DNA of 64,000 nt, taken from Alloprevotella sp. (GTDB lineage Bacteria; Bacteroidota; Bacteroidia; Bacteroidales; Muribaculaceae). Each line of letters starts with the position of its first letter. The stretch's first letter is position 1. Below the pieces are notes generated by a model that saw nothing but the letters and a program-made list of their open reading frames with translations, had not been told where the DNA came from and made no database searches. This document shows, in pieces, positions 47,256-55,361 of this stretch. The stretch is taken from contig JAMPIE010000010.1 in assembly GCA_023663135.1 (NCBI GenBank), positions 1-64,000 of the forward strand. The letters are read 5' to 3'. A program made the translations under genes and the position numbers.

Positions 47256-47893
47256 ACCCCCATCCACTGGTGACTCGCCCGGCCGGCGACGTCGTTACAC
47301 TCCCCCCGCGTCTCCTCCCTCCGGCGGCTTATTACGCCCTCTCGGCCACCTTTCCCACCACCGTCATCGACTGGGGCTGTCGCTTCGACCGCCGCTGTAA
47401 GGCGACCCACCGCTTTGCCATCGCCGACACCCGAGGGGAGCTCACCCTCACCGTCCCCATCCTTCATTCACGCCTCGGCTCCCCATGGGCCTCCGTGGCT
47501 CTGAGCGATCATGGACGCTGGCAAGAGACCATCCCGACGGCCCTTGAGAGTGCCTATGGCCGGACCCCCTTCTTTGAGTTTTATGCCGACCGCCTCCTCC
47601 CCCTCTTCCGCCATGCCGCAGAGGGAGAGCCCCTTGTCGACTTTGCCGAAGCCCTCGACCGCGAGGTGCGCGCCATCCTCGGCTTCACACAGACAGTCAT
47701 CTACAGCCGCGAGCCTCAGCCCATCGCCCCGGCTTATGCCGGCCCGTGGCCCACTATCGCCCCCTACTGGCAAGTGAGGCAATCCGCTCTCGGCTTCATC
47801 CCCTCCCTGAGCATCCTCGACCTCATCTTCAACCACGGCCCCGAAGCTCCCCTCCACCTCCGCCTCGCCCAACTGTCTCCACGACCAATTTGA
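47252..47893 (+). CDS. WbqC-like family protein
   Basis: A 213-residue soluble protein matching the WbqC family (PF08889). Landmarks are AYYALSATFPTTVIDWGCRFDRRCKATHR, LTVPI, ISLSDHGRWQ-like ALSDHGRWQETIPTALESAYGRTPFFEFY, and FIPSLSILDLIFNHGPEA. WbqC proteins occur in polysaccharide loci and have no proved activity. Translation starts at a GTG that overlaps the lepB stop (GTGA). It is the last gene of the argS series and is followed by a strong terminator. Confidence 0.85.
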   Translation: MNPHPLVTRPAGDVVTLPPRLLPPAAYYALSATFPTTVIDWGCRFDRRCKATHRFAIADTRGELTLTVPILHSRLGSPWASVALSDHGRWQETIPTALESAYGRTPFFEFYADRLLPLFRHAAEGEPLVDFAEALDREVRAILGFTQTVIYSREPQPIAPAYAGPWPTIAPYWQVRQSALGFIPSLSILDLIFNHGPEAPLHLRLAQLSPRPI

Positions 47894-47910
47894 CAATTTG
47901 ACAAATTGTC
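47892..47910. repeat. TGACA/TGTCA palindromic element, copy 2
   Basis: GACAATTTG, one base and CAAATTGTC form a perfect 9-bp palindrome directly at the wbqC stop codon. It resembles the TTGTCA-rich elements at 40818-40841 and 61789-61817 in sequence and in lying at a gene's 3' end. Confidence 0.4.
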
Positions 47911-47988
47911 CTTCCCCTCCAGAAAAAACAATTGGCCCGGGGGCCTCCTCTCATCGAGGGCGCCTCCGGGCACTTACCTTTTGGTCAG

Positions 47989-48019
47989 GTCCCGGCTGTT
48001 GGCGCGGGACATTTTTTTT
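47989..48019 (+). terminator. Terminator of the argS-wbqC transcript
   Basis: GTCCCG (47989-47994) pairs with CGGGAC (48005-48010), followed by A and eight T residues. It faces the plus strand and ends one base before the converging thioredoxin stop codon. A second GC-rich inverted repeat lies just upstream around 47935-47971. Confidence 0.7.
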
Positions 48020-48020
48020 G

Positions 48021-48317
48021 TTAAAGGAATTCGTTTATCTTAGCCTCAAGCTGGTCGGCTTGGTGGAGGCCATAGCCTCTCCAGAGCGCCTCGCCATTCT
48101 TAAAGACAATCAGAGTGGGGATGGAGCGCACGTTATAGCGCGAAGAGAGCTCGGGGTTACGGTCAACGTCGATCTTGATGATATTGACCTTATCGCCCAG
48201 CTTATTCTTTACCTCTTCGAGGATAGGTGCCTGCATCTTGCAGGGGCCACACCATGTGGCGAAGAAATCGACCAGCGTTGGCTTGCTGTCAGCTATAAAT
48301 TTATCAAACTCGTTCAT
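48021..48317 (-). CDS. Thioredoxin
   Basis: A cytosolic disulphide reductase of 98 residues with the active site TWCGPCK (Cys23 and Cys26). It has the usual thioredoxin core: PTLVDFFA, NIIKIDVDRNPELSSRYNVRSIPTLIVFKNGE with the cis-Pro in SIPT. The ATG at 48317 is chosen because it fits the family N-terminus. The -7 promoter element at 48353-48360 rules out the longer in-frame start at 48368. It is a single-gene unit divergent from dapA. Confidence 0.93.
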   Translation of the reverse strand: MNEFDKFIADSKPTLVDFFATWCGPCKMQAPILEEVKNKLGDKVNIIKIDVDRNPELSSRYNVRSIPTLIVFKNGEALWRGYGLHQADQLEAKINEFL

Positions 48318-48352
48318 ATCGGTAGTGTATTGGGGCTGCTTTCGCAGGTGTT

Positions 48353-48360
48353 CAAATATA
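48353..48360 (-). promoter_or_regulatory. Promoter -7 element of the thioredoxin gene (TATATTTG)
   Basis: The minus strand reads TATATTTG, an exact TAnnTTTG match, 35 nt upstream of the ATG. No -33 TTTG is seen at the usual spacing. Confidence 0.5.
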
Positions 48361-48443
48361 AAACGCACGCCCCTGAGCTGCGGTTCACTTCGGTGGCCAT
48401 AAAAAAATCACGCCCCATATTGCCAAATTCACATAATTATAGC

Positions 48444-48451
48444 TACTTTTG
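48444..48451 (+). promoter_or_regulatory. Promoter -7 element of dapA (TACTTTTG)
   Basis: TACTTTTG matches TAnnTTTG exactly, 25 nt upstream of the dapA ATG. An ATTG at 48419-48422 is a weak -33 candidate with 21-nt spacing. Confidence 0.55.
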
Positions 48452-48476
48452 CAGCTCACTACAGCGCAGCCCCCTT

Positions 48477-49361
48477 ATGGCACGACCAAACCTACATGGC
48501 ATGGGAGTGGCCCTCATCACTCCCTTCCACGCCGACAAGAGTATCGACTTCGATGCCCTTGCGCACCTCCTTGAGCATCAGATTAAGAGCGGAATTGACT
48601 ATCTCGTGGTCCTCGGCACAACGGCCGAGACCCCGGCCCTCACCCCGGCCGAGAGGGTGGAGGTGCGTGATTTTGTGGCGCGCCGTGTGGGAGGCCGCGT
48701 CCCGCTGGTGCTCGGCTGCGGCGGCAACTGCACCGCGGCCGTTGTCGAGGAGCTGCGCCAAGTGCCTGTCGACGACTATTGCGCAGTCCTCTCCGTGGTG
48801 CCTTATTATAACAAGCCTTCCCAGGAGGGGATTTATGCCCACTATGCCGCCATAGCTAAGGCTTCGCCCCTGCCCGTGGTGCTGTATAACGTCCCCGGGC
48901 GGACCGGCGTGAACATGAGCGCCGACACCACCCTCCGCCTGGCCCGCGACTTCCCCGACACCATCATAGCCATCAAAGAAGCCAGCGGAAATATCACCCA
49001 GATGGACGACATCATCAAGCACAAGCCCGACGACTTCATGGTGATTTCGGGCGACGACGGCATCACCTTCCCGCTCATCACCCTCGGTGCCGTGGGCGTC
49101 ATTTCGGTGATAGGCAATGCTTTCCCCAAGGAGTTTGCCAAGATGGTCCGCCTGGCCTTAGCCGGCGACTACGAAGCCGCCCGCGCCATCCACCACCGCT
49201 TCACCGAGCTCTTCTCCCTGCTCTTTGTCGACGGCAACCCCGCCGGCGTCAAGAGCGCCCTCAACGCCATGGGGTATATCGAAAACGAGCTCCGATTGCC
49301 GCTCGTCCCCACCCGCATCACCACCTACGAAAAGATCCGCGCCATCATCGATGGCCTCTGA
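48477..49361 (+). CDS. dapA: 4-hydroxy-tetrahydrodipicolinate synthase
   Basis: The enzyme condenses pyruvate with aspartate semialdehyde, the first step committed to lysine and diaminopimelate. The 294-residue TIM barrel has LGTTAETPAL (47-56), the catalytic Tyr137 in YNVPGRTG and the Schiff-base Lys167 in AIKEASGN. It starts RPNLHGMGVALITPF, as is typical. The ATG at 48477 was chosen because the promoter lies at 48444-48451; the frame is open further upstream, but that part overlaps the thioredoxin gene and has no coding character. Confidence 0.97.
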   Translation: MARPNLHGMGVALITPFHADKSIDFDALAHLLEHQIKSGIDYLVVLGTTAETPALTPAERVEVRDFVARRVGGRVPLVLGCGGNCTAAVVEELRQVPVDDYCAVLSVVPYYNKPSQEGIYAHYAAIAKASPLPVVLYNVPGRTGVNMSADTTLRLARDFPDTIIAIKEASGNITQMDDIIKHKPDDFMVISGDDGITFPLITLGAVGVISVIGNAFPKEFAKMVRLALAGDYEAARAIHHRFTELFSLLFVDGNPAGVKSALNAMGYIENELRLPLVPTRITTYEKIRAIIDGL

Positions 49362-49438
49362 TACCCTCCTCCTCCTTTCTCTCCATCCCCTCATAACCAT
49401 CGCCAATTTTATTTGACACAATATTGCACTGACTGAAT

Positions 49439-49469
49439 TTTGTGAATTGCAGAAATTTCACTATCTTTG
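49439..49469 (+). promoter_or_regulatory. Distal promoter of the secreted acidic protein gene
   Basis: TTTG at 49439-49442, 19 nt, then TATCTTTG at 49462-49469. This is a full match to the Bacteroidetes -33/-7 promoter with ideal spacing and the best promoter in the window. It would give a leader of about 155 nt. Confidence 0.65.
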
Positions 49470-49530
49470 CCAGCTCAAAATAAATATGTCAGCACGGGTT
49501 AAACAATTCGCGCCGACAGTACGTTTATAA

Positions 49531-49546
49531 AGAGACTTGGGTCTCT
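49531..49546 (+). repeat. Leader hairpin between two tandem promoters
   Basis: AGAGAC, a 4-nt loop and GTCTCT form a perfect hairpin in the long leader made from the distal promoter. It lies about 38 nt before the second -7 element. No ligand-binding RNA family can be recognised. Confidence 0.35.
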
Positions 49547-49584
49547 CGCCAGCCTCCGGCTTCGGCCTTCATCTCTTAACTGCC

Positions 49585-49592
49585 TATCTTTG
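49585..49592 (+). promoter_or_regulatory. Proximal -7 element of the secreted acidic protein gene (TATCTTTG)
   Basis: A second exact TAnnTTTG, identical to the distal one, 39 nt before the ATG. TTCG at 49561-49564 stands 20 nt upstream as a weak -33. Two promoters would give a long and a short message. Confidence 0.5.
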
Positions 49593-49631
49593 AAATAAAT
49601 AACAGTTATACATAATCGCCACATTAAGCGT

Positions 49632-51473
49632 ATGAAAACATTCTTACTCCTCTCTGCCTTGGCAGCCCCTCTGCTGATGGTCGCCAACGATGATGCAACC
49701 GCCGGCGACAACACCGGCAATCAGGATCCCGCTCCCGCCACACCCAAGGAGGTGACCTTGCCAGTCAACCCCCTCGCATATAAGATGCCCGCCGGCACAT
49801 TCTTCCCCGTAATTGAAGCTACTGGCAATGGCATCGAGTATGACGGTAACAATCCCGCGCTCATACCCCCCACGACCCCTCTCACCTGGATTAACAATAG
49901 CCAGACCAGCGACGGCGCCACCGGCGTAGTCATCCCCTGGGCTGAGGGTGTCTACACATGGTATAACGGCCCCCTGTACAATGCTCCGGGAACATTCGCC
50001 GCCGCAGCCATCGGTCGCAATCAATATGATCTGACTACTGCCGCCACTGCCTCCATCTGCAAGCCCGGCCTGTTCACCTCCGCCTCCCTTGCTCCCGTCC
50101 TCACCGAGGAGACCTCATTCTATCCCGGAGCGGATGGCAAAACCACCTATTATGAGGGTGAAGCCAAAGGCGTTAAGTATGTTACTCCCGACTGCGACTA
50201 TGTCGGCAACAGCAAATATTTCCCCTTCAACGCCGCTGCCCTTGAGGAGGCTGCTGAGGGCTCTAATTTCAAGTCTGTCTTTACTTATGATGCCTTAAAT
50301 GGCGGCTTCAACGAAGGCTGGTCAAACATCGGCGAGGGCGAGACCAACTACGCCGGCTTTGCCCAGCGTGTTGACTATCCCGGATGCAACTACATCCTCT
50401 CCACCGTAAAATTCCAGGGCATCACCGAGCAAGGTGGCGAGAACAGCGGCTCCTACACCCTCGCTATCTACGAGGCTCCTGCAGAGGGCTCCGCTACTCT
50501 CGGCAAGAAGATTGCATCTGTCAGCTCCACCAGCAAGAGCTGCAACAATGGCGTGTTCACCGTTGGTAAGATCATCGATTGCGACATCGTAATCGTGGCC
50601 GAGAACATCACCGTTGATGAATTTGCCCCCACAATCTTCACCGGCAGCTACGTAGTTGACAAGCAGCTCCCCGTCGAGAATCAGGGTCTCTATATCGTAG
50701 GCGTTGACAACGAAGGCACAGCCAATCTCATCGAGTGGAACCTCGAAGAGCAGCAGGAGGTCATCGTTAAGATGGAAGGCGAAGATGAGGCTCTCTCCGG
50801 CTCCTATTATCAAGCTACTCTCCCCGTGGCCATGGGTGTAGAGCTCGGCGTTTCTTACCCCCTCCTCCAGCCCTATCAGGAGATCGGCGGCTCAGGCACT
50901 CTCGATGCTTCTCAGCCCGTGACTGTCAACCTCTCCACCTTCACCTCCACCATCTCTTACCGCGTAATCTCCTCCGAGAAGGCTGAGTATGGTGTTAACC
51001 AGTATGGCGAGAAGGTGCCCTTTATTACCACCACCGGCGCTCCCTCATGGCTCGCTGTGACCATCAACGATCCTCAGGCAACTAATCCCGATGAAGAAGG
51101 CCACATCCCCTTCCCCGATAACGGTTACGGAACCTTGGAAACGACCGCAAAAAAGAACCTTGAAAAGATCGGCATCACCAAAGAGAATCCCACTTGCCAG
51201 TATGTCGTTGTCACTTTCACTCTCTTGAGCGAAGTGAAGAATCAGACCGGCAATGTGAAGCTCTCTATCCCGGGTGCTGAGTGTGACTTCATCGTCAACG
51301 CCAACAAGACCGACGGCATCAGCGACGCCATCGCCTCTGAGGCACAGGTGACCGGGCGCCAGTACTTCGACCTCTCCGGCCGTCAGCTCAAGGGCGCTCC
51401 CGAGAGCGGCTTCTATATCGAGAAGGTGACCCGCGCCGACGGCACCACCACCGCCACCCGCATGATGCGCTAA
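49632..51473 (+). CDS. Secreted acidic protein of unknown function with a sorting-type C-terminus
   Basis: A 613-residue protein with a signal peptide (about 1-18), no membrane helix and a strongly acidic, beta-rich body. The last 40 residues (ARQYFDLSGRQL, then SGFYIEKVTRADGTTTATRMMR in outline) resemble the type A sorting domain of proteins exported by the type IX system in Bacteroidetes. I recognise no enzymatic domain. Cysteines are few. Codon choice is less biased than in its neighbours, with more T and A in third positions, which may reflect a lineage-specific or younger gene. It stands alone between dapA and the DUF1573 genes with two promoters and a strong terminator, suggesting tightly controlled high expression. 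Confidence 0.75.
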   Translation: MKTFLLLSALAAPLLMVANDDATAGDNTGNQDPAPATPKEVTLPVNPLAYKMPAGTFFPVIEATGNGIEYDGNNPALIPPTTPLTWINNSQTSDGATGVVIPWAEGVYTWYNGPLYNAPGTFAAAAIGRNQYDLTTAATASICKPGLFTSASLAPVLTEETSFYPGADGKTTYYEGEAKGVKYVTPDCDYVGNSKYFPFNAAALEEAAEGSNFKSVFTYDALNGGFNEGWSNIGEGETNYAGFAQRVDYPGCNYILSTVKFQGITEQGGENSGSYTLAIYEAPAEGSATLGKKIASVSSTSKSCNNGVFTVGKIIDCDIVIVAENITVDEFAPTIFTGSYVVDKQLPVENQGLYIVGVDNEGTANLIEWNLEEQQEVIVKMEGEDEALSGSYYQATLPVAMGVELGVSYPLLQPYQEIGGSGTLDASQPVTVNLSTFTSTISYRVISSEKAEYGVNQYGEKVPFITTTGAPSWLAVTINDPQATNPDEEGHIPFPDNGYGTLETTAKKNLEKIGITKENPTCQYVVVTFTLLSEVKNQTGNVKLSIPGAECDFIVNANKTDGISDAIASEAQVTGRQYFDLSGRQLKGAPESGFYIEKVTRADGTTTATRMMR

Positions 51474-51499
51474 TCTTCAGCGCTCATCCCGCATAATTA

Positions 51500-51547
51500 G
51501 CGGGGCCCCATGGCAGCAAGCCGCGGGGCCCCGCCTCGATTTTTTTC
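51500..51547 (+). terminator. Terminator of the secreted acidic protein gene
   Basis: GCGGGGCCCC (51500-51509) pairs perfectly with 51525-51534, followed by CTCGA and a run of T residues. It lies 27 nt after the stop codon. Confidence 0.75.
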
Positions 51548-51579
51548 AGCCTTGGTAATCGTGACAAATACTTTTTGCC

Positions 51580-51587
51580 TATATTTG
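51580..51587 (+). promoter_or_regulatory. Promoter -7 element of the DUF1573-meaB operon (TATATTTG)
   Basis: TATATTTG matches TAnnTTTG exactly, 23 nt upstream of the first DUF1573 ATG. The short leader supports the ATG at 51611 over the longer in-frame start at 51575, which lies before the element. Confidence 0.55.
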
Positions 51588-51610
51588 TAGCTAATTCCAT
51601 TTCTATTACA

Positions 51611-52009
51611 ATGAAACGCCTCATAGCCCTCACCCTCATCATCTTCTCCCTGGCCCTGACAGCCCTCCATGCCGCCGGCCCCGACGGGGAGATAAAGTGG
51701 GAGACGACCTCCCACGACTTCGGCACCATCAAAGCCTCCGACGGAAAGGTGACCGCCCACTATAGCTTTGTCAACGCCACCGGAGCCCCTGTGGCCATCA
51801 TAGCCATGACCAACGGCGGATGTGGCTGCACAGAGCCATCCTTCCCCCGCAAGCCCATCGCCGCCGGCGAAAAAGGCACCGTGACCATCACCTTCGACCC
51901 CGCCCGCTTCAAGGGAGAGTTTAAGCGTCAAGTGACCGTCACCATCATGGACGGCAGCAAGAAATCCAAGACACGCCTTAAATTTTCAGGACACATCATC
52001 CCCAACTAA
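51611..52009 (+). CDS. DUF1573 domain protein, single domain
   Basis: A 132-residue exported protein: signal peptide (about 1-20), then one Ig-like DUF1573 domain (HDFGTIKASDGKVTAHYSFVN, NGGCGCTEPSFPRKPIAAGEKG, ITFDPARFKGEFKRQVTVT). The conserved CGC pair is present. DUF1573 proteins are abundant in the Bacteroidetes periplasm or surface and have no established role. The stop is 3 nt before the ATG of a larger DUF1573 protein, so the two are translated together. Confidence 0.85.
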   Translation: MKRLIALTLIIFSLALTALHAAGPDGEIKWETTSHDFGTIKASDGKVTAHYSFVNATGAPVAIIAMTNGGCGCTEPSFPRKPIAAGEKGTVTITFDPARFKGEFKRQVTVTIMDGSKKSKTRLKFSGHIIPN

Positions 52010-52012
52010 TCC

Positions 52013-53140
52013 ATGAAGCCCCTGACCATCATAGCCCTCCTCCTCGCCCTCCTTGCCCCCTCGGCAGCTATGGCCTCCCCCCGCGACGACTCCCACATGA
52101 TGAAATGGGATGAAGAGACCCACGACTTCGGCACCTTCAACGAAGACCTCGGGCGTGTGACCCACACCTTCCGTGGAGTTAATGTATCCTCCGACACCCT
52201 CATCATCTCGGCCCTCCGCGCCTCCTGTGGCTGCACCACCCCCAAAGCCGATAAGGATGTGATTGCCCCGGGCGACACCCTGGCCATAGCCGTTGCCTAC
52301 GACCCCTCCAATCGTCCCGGTCGATTCAACAAAGATATTACGCTCAACACCATGGACACCGACCGGAACCCTTCTTATCGCACCCGCCTTATCATCACCG
52401 GCAATGTAATCCCGGGACGAAAAAAAATCGTATGGCAATTCCCGACAGAAGTGGGCCCGGCTATGCGCGTCTCCTCTCGCGCCATCTCCTTTGGCAACAT
52501 ACGCCAAGACCAGACCGTCTCCTCCCTCCTCAAAGGGTTTAACGACGGCGCCGAAACCATCAAGCCCGTCATCCTCCACAAGCCCCACTTTGTCACTGCC
52601 ATAGTGGAGCCCGACACCGTGGCCCCGGCCCGCAAGTTTGCCGTCTCACTCACTGCCGACGGACCCGCCGTCGGCCTCCTCGGCCTCACCACCGACTCGC
52701 TCGTCATAGCCGATGCCGCCATGCCCGACTCCTCCGTCGCCCTCCCCGTGAGCATCTACCTCTACGAGGACTTCGGCGAGCCCACAGCCGAGGAACTCGA
52801 CCACGCCCCATGCCTGGAGCTCGCCACCCCCATCGTAGAGTTTGGCGACAACCTCTCCCCCCGCTCCCGCAAAGAGATCAAGCGCAAAGCCACCGTCAAC
52901 AACATAGGCCAAGAGCCCTGCATCATCCGACGCGCCTACACCCTCGCCCCCGGCGTGACAGTCAAAGCCCCCGGCAAGCCCATCCCCCCCGGCAAGAGCG
53001 CCGAGATAGAGATTATCCTCACCCCCGCCGAGGCCTACATGGGCGCGGAGAAGCTCGACACCGGCGTGTCCATCATCTCCAACACCCCCCTCAACACCGT
53101 CTTAGAGACCCGCGTCCGCGCCACCTTTGCCCAACCCTAA
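52013..53140 (+). CDS. DUF1573 protein with three Ig-like domains
   Basis: A 375-residue exported protein. After the signal peptide (about 1-19) comes a classical DUF1573 domain (about 30-130, with HDFGTFNEDLGRVTHTF and RASCGCTTPKADKD). Two further, more diverged Ig-like domains follow (about 140-250 and 255-375; the last has VEFGDNLSPRSRKEIKRKATVNN). It may represent a duplication of its neighbour with added domains. It is followed by meaB after 8 nt, an unexpected partner for an envelope protein. Confidence 0.8.
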   Translation: MKPLTIIALLLALLAPSAAMASPRDDSHMMKWDEETHDFGTFNEDLGRVTHTFRGVNVSSDTLIISALRASCGCTTPKADKDVIAPGDTLAIAVAYDPSNRPGRFNKDITLNTMDTDRNPSYRTRLIITGNVIPGRKKIVWQFPTEVGPAMRVSSRAISFGNIRQDQTVSSLLKGFNDGAETIKPVILHKPHFVTAIVEPDTVAPARKFAVSLTADGPAVGLLGLTTDSLVIADAAMPDSSVALPVSIYLYEDFGEPTAEELDHAPCLELATPIVEFGDNLSPRSRKEIKRKATVNNIGQEPCIIRRAYTLAPGVTVKAPGKPIPPGKSAEIEIILTPAEAYMGAEKLDTGVSIISNTPLNTVLETRVRATFAQP

Positions 53141-53148
53141 TCCCCACC

Positions 53149-54237
53149 ATGGAGCATCCCGAGAACGACAGCAAATATGCCGGCCTGACCGTCAACTCAG
53201 GCGTGGCCCAGCCCCCAAGCGTCAACCCCTACCTCACCCGCCGTAAGCGCAAGCCATTACCCACCCCCGGCGAGATGGTGGAGGGGATCCTCAAAGGCGA
53301 CGTCACCACCCTCTCACGCGCCGTGACCCTCGTCGAGAGCCTCTCACCGGCCCATCAGGCCATCGCCCAAGAGGTGATAGAGAAATGCCTCCCCCATAGC
53401 GGCAACTCCCGCCGCATTGGTATCACCGGAGTGCCCGGCGCCGGCAAGAGCACCAGCATCGACGTCTTTGGCCTCCATGTCCTGAGTCGCGGCGGCAAGC
53501 TCGCCGTCCTGGCCATCGACCCCTCCAGCGAGCGCACCAAAGGCTCAATCCTCGGCGACAAGACCCGCATGGAGAAGCTCTCGCTCCACCCCAACGCCTT
53601 CATCCGCCCCAGCCCCTCGGCCGGCTCCCTCGGCGGCGTGGCCCGCAAGACCCGCGAGACCATAGTGCTCTGCGAGGCCGCCGGCTACGACAACATCTTT
53701 GTCGAGACCGTCGGAGTGGGCCAGAGCGAGACCGCCGTCCACTCCATGGTAGACTTCTTCCTCCTGATCCAGCTCGCAGGCACAGGCGATGAGCTCCAAG
53801 GCATCAAGCGAGGCATCATGGAGATGGCCGATGGCATCGTGATCAACAAAGCCGACGGCGACAACATCGACCGCGCCCGATTGGCTCAGGCACAGTTTCG
53901 CAGCGCCCTGCGTCTCTTCCCCACGCCTCCCAGCGGCTGGACCCCCGAAGTGCTCACCTACTCAGGCTATTACGAGCTCGGCATCCCCGAGATATGGGAA
54001 ATGATCGACCGCTACTTTGCCTTTGTCAAAGAGAATGGCTACTTTGAGCGGCGCCGCGACTCCCAGAGCCGCTACTGGATGTATGAGACCATCGACGACC
54101 GCCTCCGCTCACGCTTCTACAACGACCCCGAAGTGGAGGCCCTCCTCGCCGTCAAAGAGCGCCGCGTCCTCGACCGACTCCAGAGCCCCTTCACCGCCGC
54201 CGCCGAGCTCCTCGACTTCTACATCTCCCGGAGATGA
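53149..54237 (+). CDS. meaB: Methylmalonyl-CoA mutase-associated GTPase MeaB
   Basis: MeaB is a G-protein chaperone that loads and protects B12-dependent methylmalonyl-CoA mutase in the propionate pathway. The 362-residue protein has Walker A GVPGAGKS (94-101), the switch/Asp region AIDPSSERTKGSILGDKTRM, ETVGVGQSE, and NKADGDN as the base-recognition motif, all typical of the ArgK/MeaB family. The ATG at 53149 is the family-like start just after the DUF1573 gene; the frame is open upstream but runs through that gene. The mutase genes are not in the window. Confidence 0.93.
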   Translation: MEHPENDSKYAGLTVNSGVAQPPSVNPYLTRRKRKPLPTPGEMVEGILKGDVTTLSRAVTLVESLSPAHQAIAQEVIEKCLPHSGNSRRIGITGVPGAGKSTSIDVFGLHVLSRGGKLAVLAIDPSSERTKGSILGDKTRMEKLSLHPNAFIRPSPSAGSLGGVARKTRETIVLCEAAGYDNIFVETVGVGQSETAVHSMVDFFLLIQLAGTGDELQGIKRGIMEMADGIVINKADGDNIDRARLAQAQFRSALRLFPTPPSGWTPEVLTYSGYYELGIPEIWEMIDRYFAFVKENGYFERRRDSQSRYWMYETIDDRLRSRFYNDPEVEALLAVKERRVLDRLQSPFTAAAELLDFYISRR

Positions 54238-54288
54238 CACATCGGCGGCTTTTACCCCTCAGTTTTTTATTATTATGAGGATATTGCT

Positions 54289-54296
54289 TACCTTTG
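54289..54296 (+). promoter_or_regulatory. Promoter -7 element of the polyprenyl synthase gene (TACCTTTG)
   Basis: TACCTTTG matches TAnnTTTG exactly, with TTTA 19 nt upstream at 54266-54269. The gene's ATG is only 9 nt downstream, so the leader would be a few bases at most. Confidence 0.55.
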
Positions 54297-54305
54297 CATC
54301 ACAAA

Positions 54306-55325
54306 ATGACACCCGCATCGACATTTGACGCCATCAAAGAGAGCATAGCCCCTGAGCTCGCGCTGCTGCACGAGGCAATAAGCCACACCCTAAAGTCGTC
54401 GTCAAACCCGCTGCTCAACACCGTCATTAACAGCTACCTCACCTCTAAAGGTAAGCTCATCAGGCCCATCCTCGTAATCCTTACCGCCCGCCTCTTCGGC
54501 TCTGTCACCCCCCGCGTGATTGCCGCCGCCTCGGCCGTAGAGCTCCTCCACAACGCCTCGCTCATCCACGACGACGTGGTAGACGAGTCGAAGCTCCGTC
54601 GGGGACAGCCCACCATCAACGCCACGTGGGACAATCATATAGCCGTCCTTGTGGGCGACTTCTTTGAGGTGGGTGCCCTACGACAGGCCATCGCCACCGG
54701 CGACATCCGCATCGTCGACTCCCTCTCCTCCCTTGGGCGCCTCCTCTCCCTGGGCGAGCTCGACCAGATATATAACGCCCGCTATCGCACCATCAACGAG
54801 GATGCCTATTTCAAAGTCATCAGCCAGAAGACCGCCTCGCTCTTCGTCTCATGTATCGAGATGGGAGCCTATGCCTGCGGCATCAGCGAAGACTCCCCCC
54901 GCCTTGAGACCATGCGCCGCTATGCAGAGGCCCTCGGCCTCTGCTTCCAGATACGCGACGACATCTTTGACTACTTCCCTCAGGGCGACGACCCCGACGT
55001 GGGCAAGCCCACCGGCAACGACCTTCGCGAAGAGAAGTTTACCCTCCCTCTGCTCTATGCCCTCAACCGCCCCGATGCCCCCGACAAGGACCTTCAGGCC
55101 GGGATGAAAGAGCTGGCCTATGCCGGTGGCGAGCTCTCAGACGAGGCCATCGACGCCCTCTATGCCTATGCTCGCAGCCAGGGCGGTATCGAATATGCCT
55201 ACTCCACCATGCAGCGACTTCACGACGAGGCACAGTCGCTCCTCGACCAGACCTTTGGCTCCGACGACCCTGCCCTCGCCCCCTTCCGCTCCATCTTTCG
55301 CTTCATCATAGAGCGACGTTACTGA
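54306..55325 (+). CDS. Polyprenyl (octaprenyl-type) diphosphate synthase
   Basis: A trans-isoprenyl diphosphate synthase of 339 residues making the side chain of quinones or a similar polyprenyl. The first Asp-rich motif is LIHDDVVDESKLRRGQPT (DDVVD at 89-93) and the second is QIRDDIFDYFP (DDIFD at 218-222). GKLIRP and GKPTGNDLREEKFTLPLL are also present. Small residues before the first Asp motif suit a long-chain product; exact length is unknown. The ATG at 54306 is preferred because an in-frame TTG at 54294 lies inside the -7 box. Confidence 0.93.
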   Translation: MTPASTFDAIKESIAPELALLHEAISHTLKSSSNPLLNTVINSYLTSKGKLIRPILVILTARLFGSVTPRVIAAASAVELLHNASLIHDDVVDESKLRRGQPTINATWDNHIAVLVGDFFEVGALRQAIATGDIRIVDSLSSLGRLLSLGELDQIYNARYRTINEDAYFKVISQKTASLFVSCIEMGAYACGISEDSPRLETMRRYAEALGLCFQIRDDIFDYFPQGDDPDVGKPTGNDLREEKFTLPLLYALNRPDAPDKDLQAGMKELAYAGGELSDEAIDALYAYARSQGGIEYAYSTMQRLHDEAQSLLDQTFGSDDPALAPFRSIFRFIIERRY

Positions 55326-55361
55326 CCCATCCCCCCCCCCATTACCAATCATCCCCCCATT

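Noticed and set aside
47898..48476. Upstream extension of the dapA reading frame
   Set aside because: It runs across the thioredoxin gene and the dapA promoter, and DapA homologues start at the ATG at 48477.
49442..49461. GTGAATT...AATTTCAC-like dyad overlapping the distal promoter, considered as a Rex operator
   Set aside because: The half-sites resemble TTGTGAA/TTCACAA, but the spacing is too long and the right half is imperfect. One weak site is not enough to call Rex control.
52810..53148. Upstream extension of the meaB reading frame
   Set aside because: It lies inside the DUF1573 gene in another frame and reads as Arg/His/Pro-rich nonsense.
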